From contig JALHNT010000001.1 of NCBI GenBank assembly GCA_022843385.1, positions 62,001-126,000 on the forward strand: a DNA stretch of 64,000 bases, in the 5' to 3' direction. The stretch comes from Anaerolineae bacterium. GTDB lineage: Bacteria; Chloroflexota; Anaerolineae; Aggregatilineales; Phototrophicaceae. The position numbers and the translations under genes were made by a program. A model generated the notes under the pieces. That model worked only from the letters and a program-made list of their open reading frames with translations. It did not search any database and was not told where the DNA came from. Positions within the stretch are counted from its first letter, which is position 1. Each line of letters opens with the position of its first letter. Below, in pieces: positions 9,098-17,377 of this stretch.

Positions 9098-9712
9098 ATG
9101 AGCCGCTTTTTCTTCGCCCCCATGACGTTGCTGCTCATCGCCTTCGCGCTGCTCATCCTCTTCTCGCGGGCGCTCTCGCCGGCTCAGGCCGCCAATCCCA
9201 TCCTCGAAGGTTTTCGGCTGGACTGCGAAGGGGTGCCACAGCCCTGCTGGTACGGCCTGCAACCCGGCGTCACCACCCTCGGTCAATCCTACGAGATTGT
9301 GCGCCGGCTGCGCCCGGTCATCGGCCAGATTGATGTCTTCGATCACGATCAGGAGATCATGTTCCTGAACACCAGTGGTGCCTGTTCAGTTCAGGTTTTG
9401 GGCACTGGTTTGTTGATCGATGTCGTCAGCATCGCGAACTGCCCGTCGATTCGCCTCGGCGATCTGATGGTGCGGCTGGGGCAGCCGGAGCATGTCCGTC
9501 CCTATCACCTGACCTTCCTCCACGACACCATATCCGCCCGTGCCTGGCAGGATATGGCCGGTCAGACCTGCCTTGATATTGATCCGCAGGGCGTGGTGCA
9601 GGGTATCCGCCTGCATACTACCCAGCGCCGCGATTATCCCCAGACCGCGAACTGGCGTGGCTTCCTGCCTGATAGCTGGTACGCCCGCGACGGCGCGCTG
9701 TCGTGTCTGTAG
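9098..9712 (+). CDS. Secreted protein of unknown function
   Basis: A 204-residue protein with an N-terminal hydrophobic helix ending at SPAQAAN (residues 5-32), read as a signal peptide or anchor. The mature domain has five Cys (CEGVPQPCWYG, GACSV, IANCPS, QTCLD) plus a sixth near the C terminus, suggesting disulfides outside the cell. The repeated theme LGQSYEIV / LGDLMVRLGQPEHV hints at a small alpha-beta exported fold. I do not recognise the family. It has its own promoter-like sequence and is not obviously in an operon. Confidence 0.65.
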   Translation: MSRFFFAPMTLLLIAFALLILFSRALSPAQAANPILEGFRLDCEGVPQPCWYGLQPGVTTLGQSYEIVRRLRPVIGQIDVFDHDQEIMFLNTSGACSVQVLGTGLLIDVVSIANCPSIRLGDLMVRLGQPEHVRPYHLTFLHDTISARAWQDMAGQTCLDIDPQGVVQGIRLHTTQRRDYPQTANWRGFLPDSWYARDGALSCL

Positions 9713-9747
9713 GCTACTGAGGCACGATTCTCCCGAGTGTTGTTTTT

Positions 9748-9787
9748 CTCCCCTCGCCCTGTGGGAGATGGGCCGGGGGTGAGGGCA
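9748..9787. repeat. Dispersed G/C-tract hairpin element
   Basis: Read on the minus strand the element is CCCTCACCCCCGGCCC, then a CTCCCA/GGGAG-like stem and CGAGGGGAG. Elements of this kind recur between genes in many bacterial genomes. A looser second copy is at 27227-27275. Here it lies between convergent genes and could also end transcription. Confidence 0.5.
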
Positions 9788-9821
9788 AACGCTGCGGTCA
9801 TGCAGGCCATGCTGTAAAGGT

Positions 9822-10889
9822 CTACTGCACCGGCTTGAGCGTGTCGCAGCGAAACTGTTGCAGCACGGTGTACACCTCGACGGTGAAGCCGCGCTCGATG
9901 CCGGTCTCCTGCCACTGATTGAATGGCACCGGACACTCGAAGTCCCGGTTCTCCGAGCCGCGCAGCATCAGGTAGTAGCGCTCATTCCGCCCGCTGCCGG
10001 CCTCGCGCTCACAGCCCAGGCAGCTCCCTGCTCGCAGGTTGGTGGACGGCCATTGTGGCGCGGCATTCTTATCCCCTTCGGCTTTCGCCACCCGCGATTG
10101 CAGCCATTGATTGGTCAGGAAATAGCAGACGTAGCCATAAACCGGCTCGCTGCGATACTTCTGTTCACACACCCGCTCTTCGCGAAACGTCCCGTCACCC
10201 TGATCGACCTGCCGCACCCGGCATTCCTCGCCATCCGGCACCGAGCGCGAGCCGACCTGCTCATAACGTTGATCGACGCTGTAGGCTCCCAGCGGGACGG
10301 CGTTGCAATCCGACCGACCCGGCACCGCCTGTAGCGACTCGATGGCGATGGTGCGTTCCCAGCGGAAGCCGGTCACATAAGCCGTGGACTCGGTGGTGCG
10401 CGTCAGGGCGAAGATGATGCCGCCAATGATGACCGGCACGATGATGAGCAGCAGCAACACCGGCAGGCTCAGGCCCTTGCGCGGTGGAGCGGTGGCGGTC
10501 TGCGCGTCGGCTTGTTGGGCTTCGCGTTTCTTCTCCAGGTCTTCGGTCTCAAAGCGTTCATGGTCAGCCCGTTCTCGCGCCGCCTCAGCTTTAGCGCGGG
10601 CCGCATCGGTCAGCGGGGAGCCACAATTGCCACAGAACTCCGCCTGTGCCGCGTTCAGTGTGGTGCAGGCCGGGCAGATTTTGTCCGCGCCGACATATAC
10701 ATGATCCTTCGCTTCGACCTTCTCCTCGTCTGAGGGGAAGTAGCGCCACGAGGCATCCTGCTGCGCACCGCAATTGGGGCAGAAACGATGCGTCTTGCCC
10801 AGTAGTTTTTTGGTGCCACAGAAGCGGCAGTCCCACAGCATCTCATACGACTTGCCGCTGCTGGTTGAAGTTCCCGGTCGGTTGGTCAT
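9822..10889 (-). CDS. Double zinc-ribbon membrane protein
   Basis: A 355-residue protein with two N-terminal zinc ribbons: CRFCGTKK...CPNCG (residues ~21-41) and CPACTTLN...CGNCG (~73-91). A charged helix rich in Ala/Glu/Lys follows (96-130), then one membrane helix (about 140-163, LSLPVLLLLIIVPVIIGGII). The ~190-residue C-terminal domain has many Cys (CEREAGSG, CYFLTN, CLGCE) and would face outward. The layout matches 'zinc ribbon domain-containing' proteins common in Gram-positive and Chloroflexota genomes, whose role is unknown. Inside ribbons plus an outside Cys-rich domain could link cytoplasmic binding to an external event, but that is conjecture. Confidence 0.7.
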   Translation of the reverse strand: MTNRPGTSTSSGKSYEMLWDCRFCGTKKLLGKTHRFCPNCGAQQDASWRYFPSDEEKVEAKDHVYVGADKICPACTTLNAAQAEFCGNCGSPLTDAARAKAEAARERADHERFETEDLEKKREAQQADAQTATAPPRKGLSLPVLLLLIIVPVIIGGIIFALTRTTESTAYVTGFRWERTIAIESLQAVPGRSDCNAVPLGAYSVDQRYEQVGSRSVPDGEECRVRQVDQGDGTFREERVCEQKYRSEPVYGYVCYFLTNQWLQSRVAKAEGDKNAAPQWPSTNLRAGSCLGCEREAGSGRNERYYLMLRGSENRDFECPVPFNQWQETGIERGFTVEVYTVLQQFRCDTLKPVQ

Positions 10890-10978
10890 CGCTCGTCACT
10901 CTCGCCATCCACCACTCTATGCTTCATTATACGGCAGGCCACGGCGGCTGACATCCATAAGAAGGCGGATTCAAGCCA

Positions 10979-11007
10979 ACAGCCCCGCCGGAGTGGGCGA
11001 GGCTGCT
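10979..11007 (-). terminator. GC-rich hairpin after the 119-residue gene
   Basis: CAGCCCCGCC pairs imperfectly with GGGCGAGGCTG around a short GGAGT loop, 40 bp beyond the stop of the small membrane-protein gene. No clear U-tract follows, so it is only a candidate. Confidence 0.4.
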
Positions 11008-11046
11008 GGTCAAAGTGGGGTAGGCCGAGGCATGACGGAGGGGGCT

Positions 11047-11406
11047 TCAGATAATCTCGACATCCTGTCCATTGATACGGCGGAAGGTGCGGGGTTCGTC
11101 GTCATTCTTGGGCTTGTTATCCCAATCGTTCTTGGGCTTATCGTCCCAGTCGCGCTTCCATTGATCGCTCCAGTCGCGCCACTGCTCGCGGTTCCAGTTC
11201 CAGCGCCCATTGTGGCTCATGAACTTAAAAGCCATGATGACCAGACCGATCAACAGCAGCGGCCACACGAACTTCAGCACATTGAAGAACAGGAAGAACC
11301 CCAGGAACATCAGCGGGAGGAAGAACAGCCCGCGCGGGCCGCGTCCGTGCCAGCCGCGATGAAAGGGATGCTGATGCCAACCGTGATGTCCATACTTGCC
11401 GTGCAT
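11047..11406 (-). CDS. Small membrane protein, His-rich N terminus
   Basis: A 119-residue protein. The first 25 residues contain eight His (GKYGHHGWHQHPFHRGWHG), suitable for metal binding. Two hydrophobic stretches follow (residues 27-60) with a short break, then a Trp/Arg/Asp/Lys-rich tail with the near-repeat WDDKPKNDWDNKPKND. Proteins of this shape are found in Chloroflexota without assigned function. It lies alone between two other leftward genes. Confidence 0.55.
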   Translation of the reverse strand: MHGKYGHHGWHQHPFHRGWHGRGPRGLFFLPLMFLGFFLFFNVLKFVWPLLLIGLVIMAFKFMSHNGRWNWNREQWRDWSDQWKRDWDDKPKNDWDNKPKNDDEPRTFRRINGQDVEII

Positions 11407-11765
11407 GTTTCGAACTCCTCATCTGTATCGTTCACTACCCCTTATTACGCGCCAGTCGTGAATAGGGTTGCGTCCTGCTGACGATACTCCCCTAAAGATT
11501 AGGGGGTGAGCGGTCAGGACTGACCAGATGGGTAGTAAAGCAAAAGGCCGGGGATAGATCCGGCCCTTTATCGCGTGGCTCATAGGTTGTGTCGTTGATG
11601 CTTACGCAGGTTACAGGCTAGGCGGACACCCCGTTGGGTGTCACTACGAATGACCAATTGGTGTAGGGATGTGCAATGGCACGTCCATCTGCCTTAAGCA
11701 TCTGGTTGCATTCTGGCCTGCCATGCCTCTACTGCCCTGACAGGCCATTGATGGTAACTTTCGCC
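11407..11765. other. 359-bp intergenic region with three hairpins
   Basis: No gene was found. It holds three perfect or near-perfect stems: CCCCTAA/TTAGGGG at 11489-11505, GGCCGG/CCGGCC flanked by A and T tracts at 11541-11571, and GACACCC-CGTT-GGGTGTC at 11625-11642. The middle one is the best bidirectional terminator. A small structured RNA is possible. Confidence 0.45.
11541..11571. terminator. Probable intrinsic terminator
   Basis: AAAAGGCCGG pairs with CCGGCCCTTT around an 8-9 base loop, giving A-tract and T-tract flanks usable from either strand. It lies 195 bp downstream (minus strand) of the SH3-domain gene. Confidence 0.5.
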
Positions 11766-12677
11766 CTAGATCGGGTCCACCCAGTAGATATTCCCTTCAC
11801 CCTCCGCCGTCCAGCCTTGCAGCCCGTTGTAGTTGACGAACCACCACCAGCGGCCATCGCTGCCACACTGCGGCCCATTCATTACGTAGAACACCTCCAG
11901 GGCAGGGATCGAGCCGATCACCCGGCTGTTCGCGCCAGTGCTGGCCGTGCCAGGGGCGTCGCGCAGCACATTCGGATCGCCCGGCGTCACCCGTCCATAA
12001 CCCCCGACGTACAGCCGCGTCGGCAGGGTGCAGATCGGCGAGGGCGTCGGTTGCCCGCTCACCGGCTCGGTCCAGTAGAAACTCCGGCTGCCCTCCGCAG
12101 TCCAGCCCAGCACACCATTGTAATTGACCTGCCACCACCAGCGCCCGTAGCTGTCGCACTGCGGCCCTTGAATGATGCTGAACACCGCGCCGCCGGGAAT
12201 GATCCCCACGCGGGCGTAAGCCGTGCTGGGGCCGGAACGCATGTTATTCGGCACGCCGCGCGTCACCCGACCGAGACCACCAGCGTACAAGCGTGACGGC
12301 AGTGGGCAGGCCGGGGGTGGTGGGGGCGGTGGCACGTAGCTGACCGGCTCCAGCCAGTAGGTTGACCCACCATCGCCTTCGGCTGTCCAGCCGATGACGC
12401 CGTTGTAATTGACCTGCCACCAGTACCATCCCTGATTACAGGTTGGCCCCGCCAGCACAGTGAAGACCGCCCCCGCCGGGATCGCGCCGATGGCGGTGGC
12501 GTTTATCGAGTTGCTGATCCGCAGCGTGTTCGGCAGATTGGGATAGAGCGTCACCCGCCCCTGAGCGCCGGGCGTCAGGCGCGGCGGTTGATAACAGGCA
12601 TACTGCGCCTGTGCCGGTTGCGAGCCGGTGAACAGCGCCAGCACCAGCGCCACCACCAGGATCGTGAATGCTTTCAT
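11766..12677 (-). CDS. Secreted protein with three SH3b-type repeats
   Basis: A 303-residue exported protein with a signal peptide ending at QPAQAQY (residue 25). Three similar ~85-residue units follow, each with LxxGxxGRVT, a hydrophobic G(x)IPxGxVFxxxxGPxC, then W(Y/W)WWQVNYNGxxGWTAEG and a terminal W-x-(E/D)-P. These are bacterial SH3-like (SH3b) repeats, usually binding peptidoglycan or other cell-wall ligands. A proline run separates units 1 and 2. Each unit has two Cys, probably disulfide-bonded. No catalytic domain is present, so a wall-binding or structural role is inferred. Confidence 0.8.
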   Translation of the reverse strand: MKAFTILVVALVLALFTGSQPAQAQYACYQPPRLTPGAQGRVTLYPNLPNTLRISNSINATAIGAIPAGAVFTVLAGPTCNQGWYWWQVNYNGVIGWTAEGDGGSTYWLEPVSYVPPPPPPPACPLPSRLYAGGLGRVTRGVPNNMRSGPSTAYARVGIIPGGAVFSIIQGPQCDSYGRWWWQVNYNGVLGWTAEGSRSFYWTEPVSGQPTPSPICTLPTRLYVGGYGRVTPGDPNVLRDAPGTASTGANSRVIGSIPALEVFYVMNGPQCGSDGRWWWFVNYNGLQGWTAEGEGNIYWVDPI

Positions 12678-13207
12678 CGGAATTCTCCCCTTGTCTGACC
12701 ATTCAGCTTACTAACCGAATCGTAATGCCTAACCAACGGCGGCTGCTGGATGACTGGTCAATGCTCACCCTACGCGCCGGTTTGATTCGGGTTTGTCAGT
12801 TACAGGGTATAGCTGCCCGACCTTCACCGCGACTGGCGAACGGGGGACTCTGCCTGCGACTTTGGATGGAGGCTGGCTGCCAAATGCTTCCGTTGGGATG
12901 ATATAGACACAATGCCATAGATCGATTTGATGACAAAAAGGATGTCGGTAAGGTCAGAAGCAACGATAAAATGAACAGCGTGTGGTAGCCCTCTGTTCTT
13001 GTCTCCAGAATCGCGTTTGATTTCACGTTGTCCAGCTAGAGGAGATTGCATGTAAGGAAGATGTAATCCGCTACGTCAATCAATTTCGTAAAATACGAAG
13101 CGAAGATGCTTTTTTCGCACTCCTGCACTTTGAAGACATTTTTATTGAGATTTAGAGCATTTCTCAAGTAAAGGGCGTAGATTTACTACATCCCAAAAGC
13201 TGAGGTA
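12678..13207. other. 530-bp region without an intact gene
   Basis: The first ~220 bp keep the GC level of the surroundings and show no convincing frame. From about 12,900 base composition drops and a short start-less frame that looks like gene debris appears (listed separately). It precedes a low-GC gene and an RHS fragment, so the stretch looks like the edge of decayed, possibly acquired DNA. Confidence 0.5.
13021..13155 (+). pseudogene. Start-less coding-like fragment
   Basis: A 44-codon frame between stops reads like protein (EDVIRYVNQFRKIRSEDAFF, then ALLHFEDIFIEI) but has no ATG, GTG or TTG. A strong SD (GAGGAG at 13039-13044) is followed at 13050 by ATG and then immediately TAA. The simplest reading is a small gene that lost its start through a frameshift. 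Chance is possible at this length. Confidence 0.3.
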
Positions 13208-13213
13208 GTGACA

Positions 13214-13687
13214 TTGAACAGAAGCCGGAAACTTGTATACCCTATAATGGGTGTGGTGTTGTTAGTCATATTTGGGCTTGCAGATTGGGTTTTATCTACA
13301 ATCAATGAATGTTCTAAATTACAAGAAGTTCCTTCTGTTCCTCTATATCCGAGATCGGTTTTACTTGAACTCCGTGGTAATGACGCATTGAGGGGAAATT
13401 ATTCATTGCTCGATTCAATGATAGCAGGACCCGGAAGCCGGGCGCGGATAGTTTCAGTAGATTATAGTTCCGATGAGTCTGCCCAAAACATCATTGACTT
13501 TTATGAAGCACAAACGGCGGATTGTCGGGGGAACTTTGCGGCATCTTCGCGCGTGGTTTGTCGAGGAGATGCAACACCTTTTGGAACTTATTCATTCTAT
13601 ATGGATATAGGCTCGGATTTGATTATCCCACAGGTTTTCACTTTAGAGATTAGATGGCTTGCTTGCGGATCGTTTGAAGACATGTGA
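13214..13687 (+). CDS. Small anchored or exported protein, low-GC gene
   Basis: About 157 residues with an N-terminal membrane helix (VYPIMGVVLLVIFGLADWVL), then an extracytoplasmic domain with several Cys. I prefer a TTG start at 13214, eight bases after the GAGG of TGAGG (13202-13205). The GTG at 13208 would leave almost no spacing. The phrase VDYSSDESAQNIIDFYEAQ resembles a motif of small lipoprotein-like domains in which a bound phase (YPxA..) precedes a helix. The family is not recognised. Codon use is visibly more AT-rich than the neighbours, which fits horizontal acquisition with the adjacent debris. Confidence 0.55.
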   Translation: MNRSRKLVYPIMGVVLLVIFGLADWVLSTINECSKLQEVPSVPLYPRSVLLELRGNDALRGNYSLLDSMIAGPGSRARIVSVDYSSDESAQNIIDFYEAQTADCRGNFAASSRVVCRGDATPFGTYSFYMDIGSDLIIPQVFTLEIRWLACGSFEDM

Positions 13688-13742
13688 TTAATCATGCTGA
13701 CTTAATTGAGATTAGAAGTTATGCAATTGAAGAAGCATCACC

Positions 13743-13898
13743 GGGCGCGAGTTCAGCTTGATCGTCGATACTGGGCTAGACCACAGCCTGTTCGATGTCC
13801 ATAACACTGCCAACCAGTTGATGCAGGCCGGCAGCGCCACGCTGACCTACGACCCCAATGGCAACCTGATCCACAACGGAACGAATTCCACCACTTGG
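13743..13898 (+). pseudogene. RHS/YD-repeat protein fragment
   Basis: About 50 codons in one frame read GREFSLIVDTGLDHSLFDVH, then NTANQLMQAGSATLTYDPNG and NLIHNGTNSTTW. The signature YDPNGNL with ANQL before and TW after is the YD repeat of RHS/teneurin-type proteins (toxin delivery shells of 1000+ residues). No start and no further repeats are present, and after the TTW codons the similarity stops. It is a short relic, probably of an RHS polymorphic toxin gene that recombined away. Confidence 0.7.
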
Positions 13899-14125
13899 AA
13901 ATCGCACCAACCTTCAGGTCGCTGGGCAACGCAATCCAAGGGATTGATCTGCGTGAAAATATGCCCATCGCATAATCCAAACGCCTTGCCGGCGAAGTGT
14001 CACATTATCGTTTGACAGGTCTTGTGTTAGGTTTCATGGGAAGCTCATACGCATCCTCTATGCTACCAAATGTTCAAAATGTTCCGAACGTTGTATCGCT
14101 ATTGAATAGCACAGAGGAGTTCTAC

Positions 14126-14536
14126 ATGGCTACAATTATCGATATTGCCAGCAAAGATGGTCGTTTCACCACGCTCGTCGCCGCCATTAAGGCCGCGAAC
14201 CTGGTCGAAACCTTGAGTGGTGAAGGTCCCTTCACAGTTTTCGCCCCTACGGATGATGCGTTCGCAGCACTGCCTGCAGGCACCGTCGAAGGTCTGTTGC
14301 AGGACATTCCGGCGTTGACCGCAATCCTCACTTACCATGTTGTCCCGGCCCGCGCGTTGGCGGCAGTCGTCATCAGCGCACCCAGCCACACAACCGTGCA
14401 GGGCAGCGATATTGCCGTCAAGGTTGAGGGCGATAAAGTCATGATCAACGATGCCGAAGTGATCATCCCGAATATCGAGGCGGACAACGGCGTCATTCAT
14501 GTCATTAACAAAGTGATCATGCCGCCCGCCAACTAA
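14126..14536 (+). CDS. Fasciclin (FAS1) domain protein
   Basis: A 136-residue single FAS1 domain. FAS1 box 1 is GPFTVFAPTDDAFAALP. The YH motif is LTYHVVPARAL, and box 2 is IEADNGVIHVINKVIMP. The ATG at 14126 is chosen because an SD (AGAGGAG) ends six bases upstream and the FAS1 fold begins at once; a longer frame from 13997 lacks such a signal and runs through the debris region. With this start there is no signal peptide. FAS1 proteins are normally extracellular adhesion modules, so either it leaves by another route or an upstream signal-bearing part was lost in the adjacent rearranged DNA. Confidence 0.85.
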   Translation: MATIIDIASKDGRFTTLVAAIKAANLVETLSGEGPFTVFAPTDDAFAALPAGTVEGLLQDIPALTAILTYHVVPARALAAVVISAPSHTTVQGSDIAVKVEGDKVMINDAEVIIPNIEADNGVIHVINKVIMPPAN

Positions 14537-14917
14537 CGGCAGCAATCCCTCCTTATCCTTCCAAGATCGAGAACGTACCCATCACAAAAGACACAGAAAA
14601 AAGTTGAGCCGGTTGCTTTGCTCTGTGTCTTCTGTGGTTCAACCGCTCTATCGGACAAAATCCACTTCACAGGTCCTCGGCAAGACTTGCCGCGCATCAC
14701 GGGCCGCCGGGTGCAGCAGACCCTCTGCGCGACCATGACCCAATCAGCCCGAATCGCGCTCTCTCAACCCTGGTTTTTCTCAACCTTTTTCTAACCGTAC
14801 ACCGACAACCTTAATCTTCTTGCTCCCGCAGAACGGTTAGCGCCGACTCACCTTAACTCGTACCAAAAAGTTTACCAAAAGTTCACCCGTAACGGCACCA
14901 AATGGGATAATCTTCTC

Positions 14918-14945
14918 GTAGGGACGGTTTGCGAACCGCCCCTAC
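14918..14945. repeat. Dispersed palindromic repeat (GTAGGG...CCCTAC)
   Basis: GTAGGGACGGTT-TGCG-AACCGCCCCTAC is a near-perfect 28-bp palindrome. Elements with GTAGGGGC(N)GCCCCTAC ends recur between genes in many bacteria. A half copy (GGTTGCCCCTAC) is near 53,800. Confidence 0.6.
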
Positions 14946-15489
14946 AGCCCACTGGCAGCGCTGCCACAATCGGGACTGCCACTGCCGCCGCCGCCACAGG
15001 GCAGTCGGTAGTCATCAGTCGATAGTCGATAGACTGAAAGCTGATGGCTGATGGCTGAAAGCTGAGAGCCAAAAGTCACAAAATGCACGTTTGACTTTGA
15101 CGACTTTGACGACTTTTGCGAACCGTGTTCTATCGGACTATTCTGATGACTGACGACTGCCTCACAAACTGCACAAAAGGAGCCTTTGCAGTTGAAGCCT
15201 TTGCAGAATTCTCCGCAGATTCGCTCCGTTTTGGCTCTGTGTTCTCTGTGTACTCTGTGTTGGTCTTTCTGTCTTTGTCTTTGCGTCTGTCCGACGACGA
15301 CGACGACACAAAACAGAGTTGCACCAACAGTCTGTGGTCAATAGTCGATAGCGGATCGTTTCAAACAGCAAAATCAGCAGCAAAGGGGGCTAGGGTCAAT
15401 CAGCAGCAAAAGGGCTTCAGCGGATTTTCGGACGACTGTGAATGAATCGAGCCAATCAGACGAAGGGTATGAATCTGAAGAGGATGCAT

Positions 15490-15514
15490 ACGGGGATCAT
15501 CCAATGATCCCCGT
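15490..15514 (-). terminator. Perfect 11-bp hairpin after a small gene
   Basis: ACGGGGATCAT-CCA-ATGATCCCCGT lies 28 bp past the minus-strand stop of the 107-residue gene. The stem is perfect with a 3-base loop. There is no T-run, so strict intrinsic termination is uncertain. Confidence 0.55.
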
Positions 15515-15542
15515 GTACGGTCAGATCGAACGGGGCAGGGCG

Positions 15543-15866
15543 TCAGTCAACCTGAACTTTGACTTTGGTCTTGCCGGTGGTCGAAGGACGGTCATCATCA
15601 TCTGAACCATCTTCACCCACCACCTCGACGCGGTTGGTGGCTTTCTCGATCTCGTTGATCGCTGCATCGACCAGCACCTGGAAGCTCTTGATGAACTCCT
15701 TGCTGGCGGTGCTGCCGTGTTCGCGGAAACCCTCCGGCAGCAGCGCTTCAAGCGCCTTGCCGGTTTCTTCCAGCGCCCGGCGCTGATGATAGACAAATGA
15801 CTCCAGCGGCGACTTCGGCGATTCTTCCTGAACCTCAGGATTGTGATTGGTGTGTTCGTGTTCCAT
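15543..15866 (-). CDS. Small acidic protein of unknown function
   Basis: A 107-residue soluble, acidic protein. The ATG at 15866 follows the SD GAGGAGA. The middle is helical (SPLESFVYHQRRALEETGKA; EFIKSFQVLVDAAINEIEKA) and the C-terminal tail is disordered and charged (EDGSDDDDRP then KTKVKVQVD). No catalytic motif or known domain is recognised. It resembles short conserved hypothetical proteins of Chloroflexota that may act as chaperone-like or structural factors, a weak inference. Confidence 0.65.
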   Translation of the reverse strand: MEHEHTNHNPEVQEESPKSPLESFVYHQRRALEETGKALEALLPEGFREHGSTASKEFIKSFQVLVDAAINEIEKATNRVEVVGEDGSDDDDRPSTTGKTKVKVQVD

Positions 15867-16006
15867 GCAGCTCGTTCTCCTCAACTTCTGTTAGATATTG
15901 TACTATACGCACACCATCTGGAAAAAGTCGCGCCTCATATGTGAAGGATTTCCACATTCCAGCCGAAACTCCCCATCTGACCAGGCCAGGTATCCGGTTA
16001 GCAACC

Positions 16007-17368
16007 TTAGCCCTTCGTCCCGCCAATGGTCACATTATCCACCCGCAGCGTCGGCACACCGATGACGCCGCCAACGGGCATCATGCGCAGGTCATTGCCC
16101 ACCGCTGTCACGTTGGACATGAACCCGTCGAGCGTGGTGGCGATGGTCACACCGCCCACCGCCCCGACGATCTTGCCGTTCTCAATCCACAATCCGTTCG
16201 CCCCCATCGAGCAGTCGCCGGTGATCGGGTCGATGCCGCCAGTCTGCATCACGCTGATGACGTACAGCCCCTTGTCCACCCCGGCGATGATCTCCTCGCG
16301 CGAGAGATGTCCCGGCTGCATGTAGAAGTTGCTTGGCCCCAGCCCCGGCAGGCTGCGATGCCCAGCGCGTTGGGCATTGCCGGTCGATTGCACCCCGGCT
16401 TTACCGGCAGCATAACTGTCGTAGACCAGGTTTTGCAACACGCCTTCGTCGATCAGCTTGGTGGCCGAAGTTGGCACCCCCTCGCCATCGAACGGCGCTG
16501 AGGCCAGCCCGCGCTTCAGCCGCCCGTTATCCATCAGCGTCACCATGTCGCTGCCCACCTGCTGCCCCATCCGCTCCATCAGGAACGAACGTTTCTTCTG
16601 CCAGGCTTCGGCCGAGAGCGCCGCAGCCAGCGCCTCCAGGATCTGCGCCCCGACGAAATGATCGAGGATCACCGTTCCGACCTGGGTCTCCACCGGCTTG
16701 CCCCCCAGGATGCTGACGGCTTTTGAGCCGGCTTCGCGCCCGATGGCCTCGGCATCCAGGTCATGGAAGAAGTTCGACGCTCCCATGCCAAAGGCGTTGA
16801 CCATCCCGCCGTCCTCGCCGCGCGCGATGCCCATCAGGTAGGCAAAGGCGACGGTGCGCTGAAAAGCCCCGGCGAACCCGCGTGAATTCGCCAGCGCCAT
16901 GTGGCTGATGGCATCACCATAATTGCAGAAGTCGGCCAGGATCAACCGCGGGTCGTAATCCAGTGCCGCCCGTTCGACGCGCTTCAGCAGATCAATCTTG
17001 TCGGCAGTCGGGACGTGCGGCATCTGCGCATCCCAGATTTCCAGATCATCATCCGGGATCGGGCGTGGATCAGGCAGGCGGCGGAACTCGTCTGGCGTGG
17101 CGACCTGCGCCAGTTCCAGCGCGGTCTTCCAGGTCTGTTCAATGCTGGCTGGCGAGAAATCCGAGGTGTAGGCATAGCCGGTGCGCCCGCCGTCGATGAT
17201 GCGAACACCGAGTCCGCGTGAGGTGGACTGTGCCAGTTGTTCAACTTCGCCCCGGCTCACCTTGATCTGGGTTTCGCTGTCCTGGGTGATGATGGCTTCG
17301 GCTTCGACGCCGCTGGCCGATGCCTGCCGCACGATCTCCTGCGCCAGTTGTAAATCGCTGTTTGTCAT
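16007..17368 (-). CDS. tldE: TldE/PmbA-type modulator of DNA gyrase, protease partner
   Basis: A 453-residue TldE (PmbA) protein. It has the N-terminal TldD/PmbA fold (SRGEVEQLAQSTSRGLGVRI) and the conserved C-terminal half (VILDHFVGAQILEALAAALS; STGNAQRAGHR; TGDCSMGANGLWIENGKIVG). As in other TldE proteins there is no HExxxH, so catalysis depends on TldD. In Escherichia coli TldD/TldE form a heterodimeric protease that trims unfolded peptides, matures microcin B17 and degrades CcdA. It begins 9 bp after tldD ends, in one operon. Confidence 0.93.
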   Translation of the reverse strand: MTNSDLQLAQEIVRQASASGVEAEAIITQDSETQIKVSRGEVEQLAQSTSRGLGVRIIDGGRTGYAYTSDFSPASIEQTWKTALELAQVATPDEFRRLPDPRPIPDDDLEIWDAQMPHVPTADKIDLLKRVERAALDYDPRLILADFCNYGDAISHMALANSRGFAGAFQRTVAFAYLMGIARGEDGGMVNAFGMGASNFFHDLDAEAIGREAGSKAVSILGGKPVETQVGTVILDHFVGAQILEALAAALSAEAWQKKRSFLMERMGQQVGSDMVTLMDNGRLKRGLASAPFDGEGVPTSATKLIDEGVLQNLVYDSYAAGKAGVQSTGNAQRAGHRSLPGLGPSNFYMQPGHLSREEIIAGVDKGLYVISVMQTGGIDPITGDCSMGANGLWIENGKIVGAVGGVTIATTLDGFMSNVTAVGNDLRMMPVGGVIGVPTLRVDNVTIGGTKG

Positions 17369-17377
17369 GGTTTCTCC

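Larger units (their letters stand above)
14537..15542. other. 1-kb non-coding patchwork of repeats and hairpins
   Basis: No gene was found on either strand. It holds a 10-bp inverted repeat AAGACACAGA/TCTGTGTCTT (14588-14597 and 14622-14631), a dispersed palindrome (14918-14945), and heptamer-like runs (AGTCGATAGTCGATAG near 15020; GCTGATGGCTGATGGCTG near 15040). Two GACTTTGAC units near 15095, TCTGTGT-rich sequence at 15237-15290, and two copies of ATCAGCAGCAAA about 30 bp apart (15371-15415) complete it. It looks like accumulated short mobile or slippage repeats. Confidence 0.6.

Noticed and set aside
11407-11765. tRNA gene
   Set aside because: Hairpins are present but there is no cloverleaf, no T-loop consensus and no CCA-like end.
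13899-13990. Coding-like frame FRSLGNAIQGIDLRENMPIA after the RHS fragment
   Set aside because: Protein-like but too short, no start, and no family recognised on either strand.
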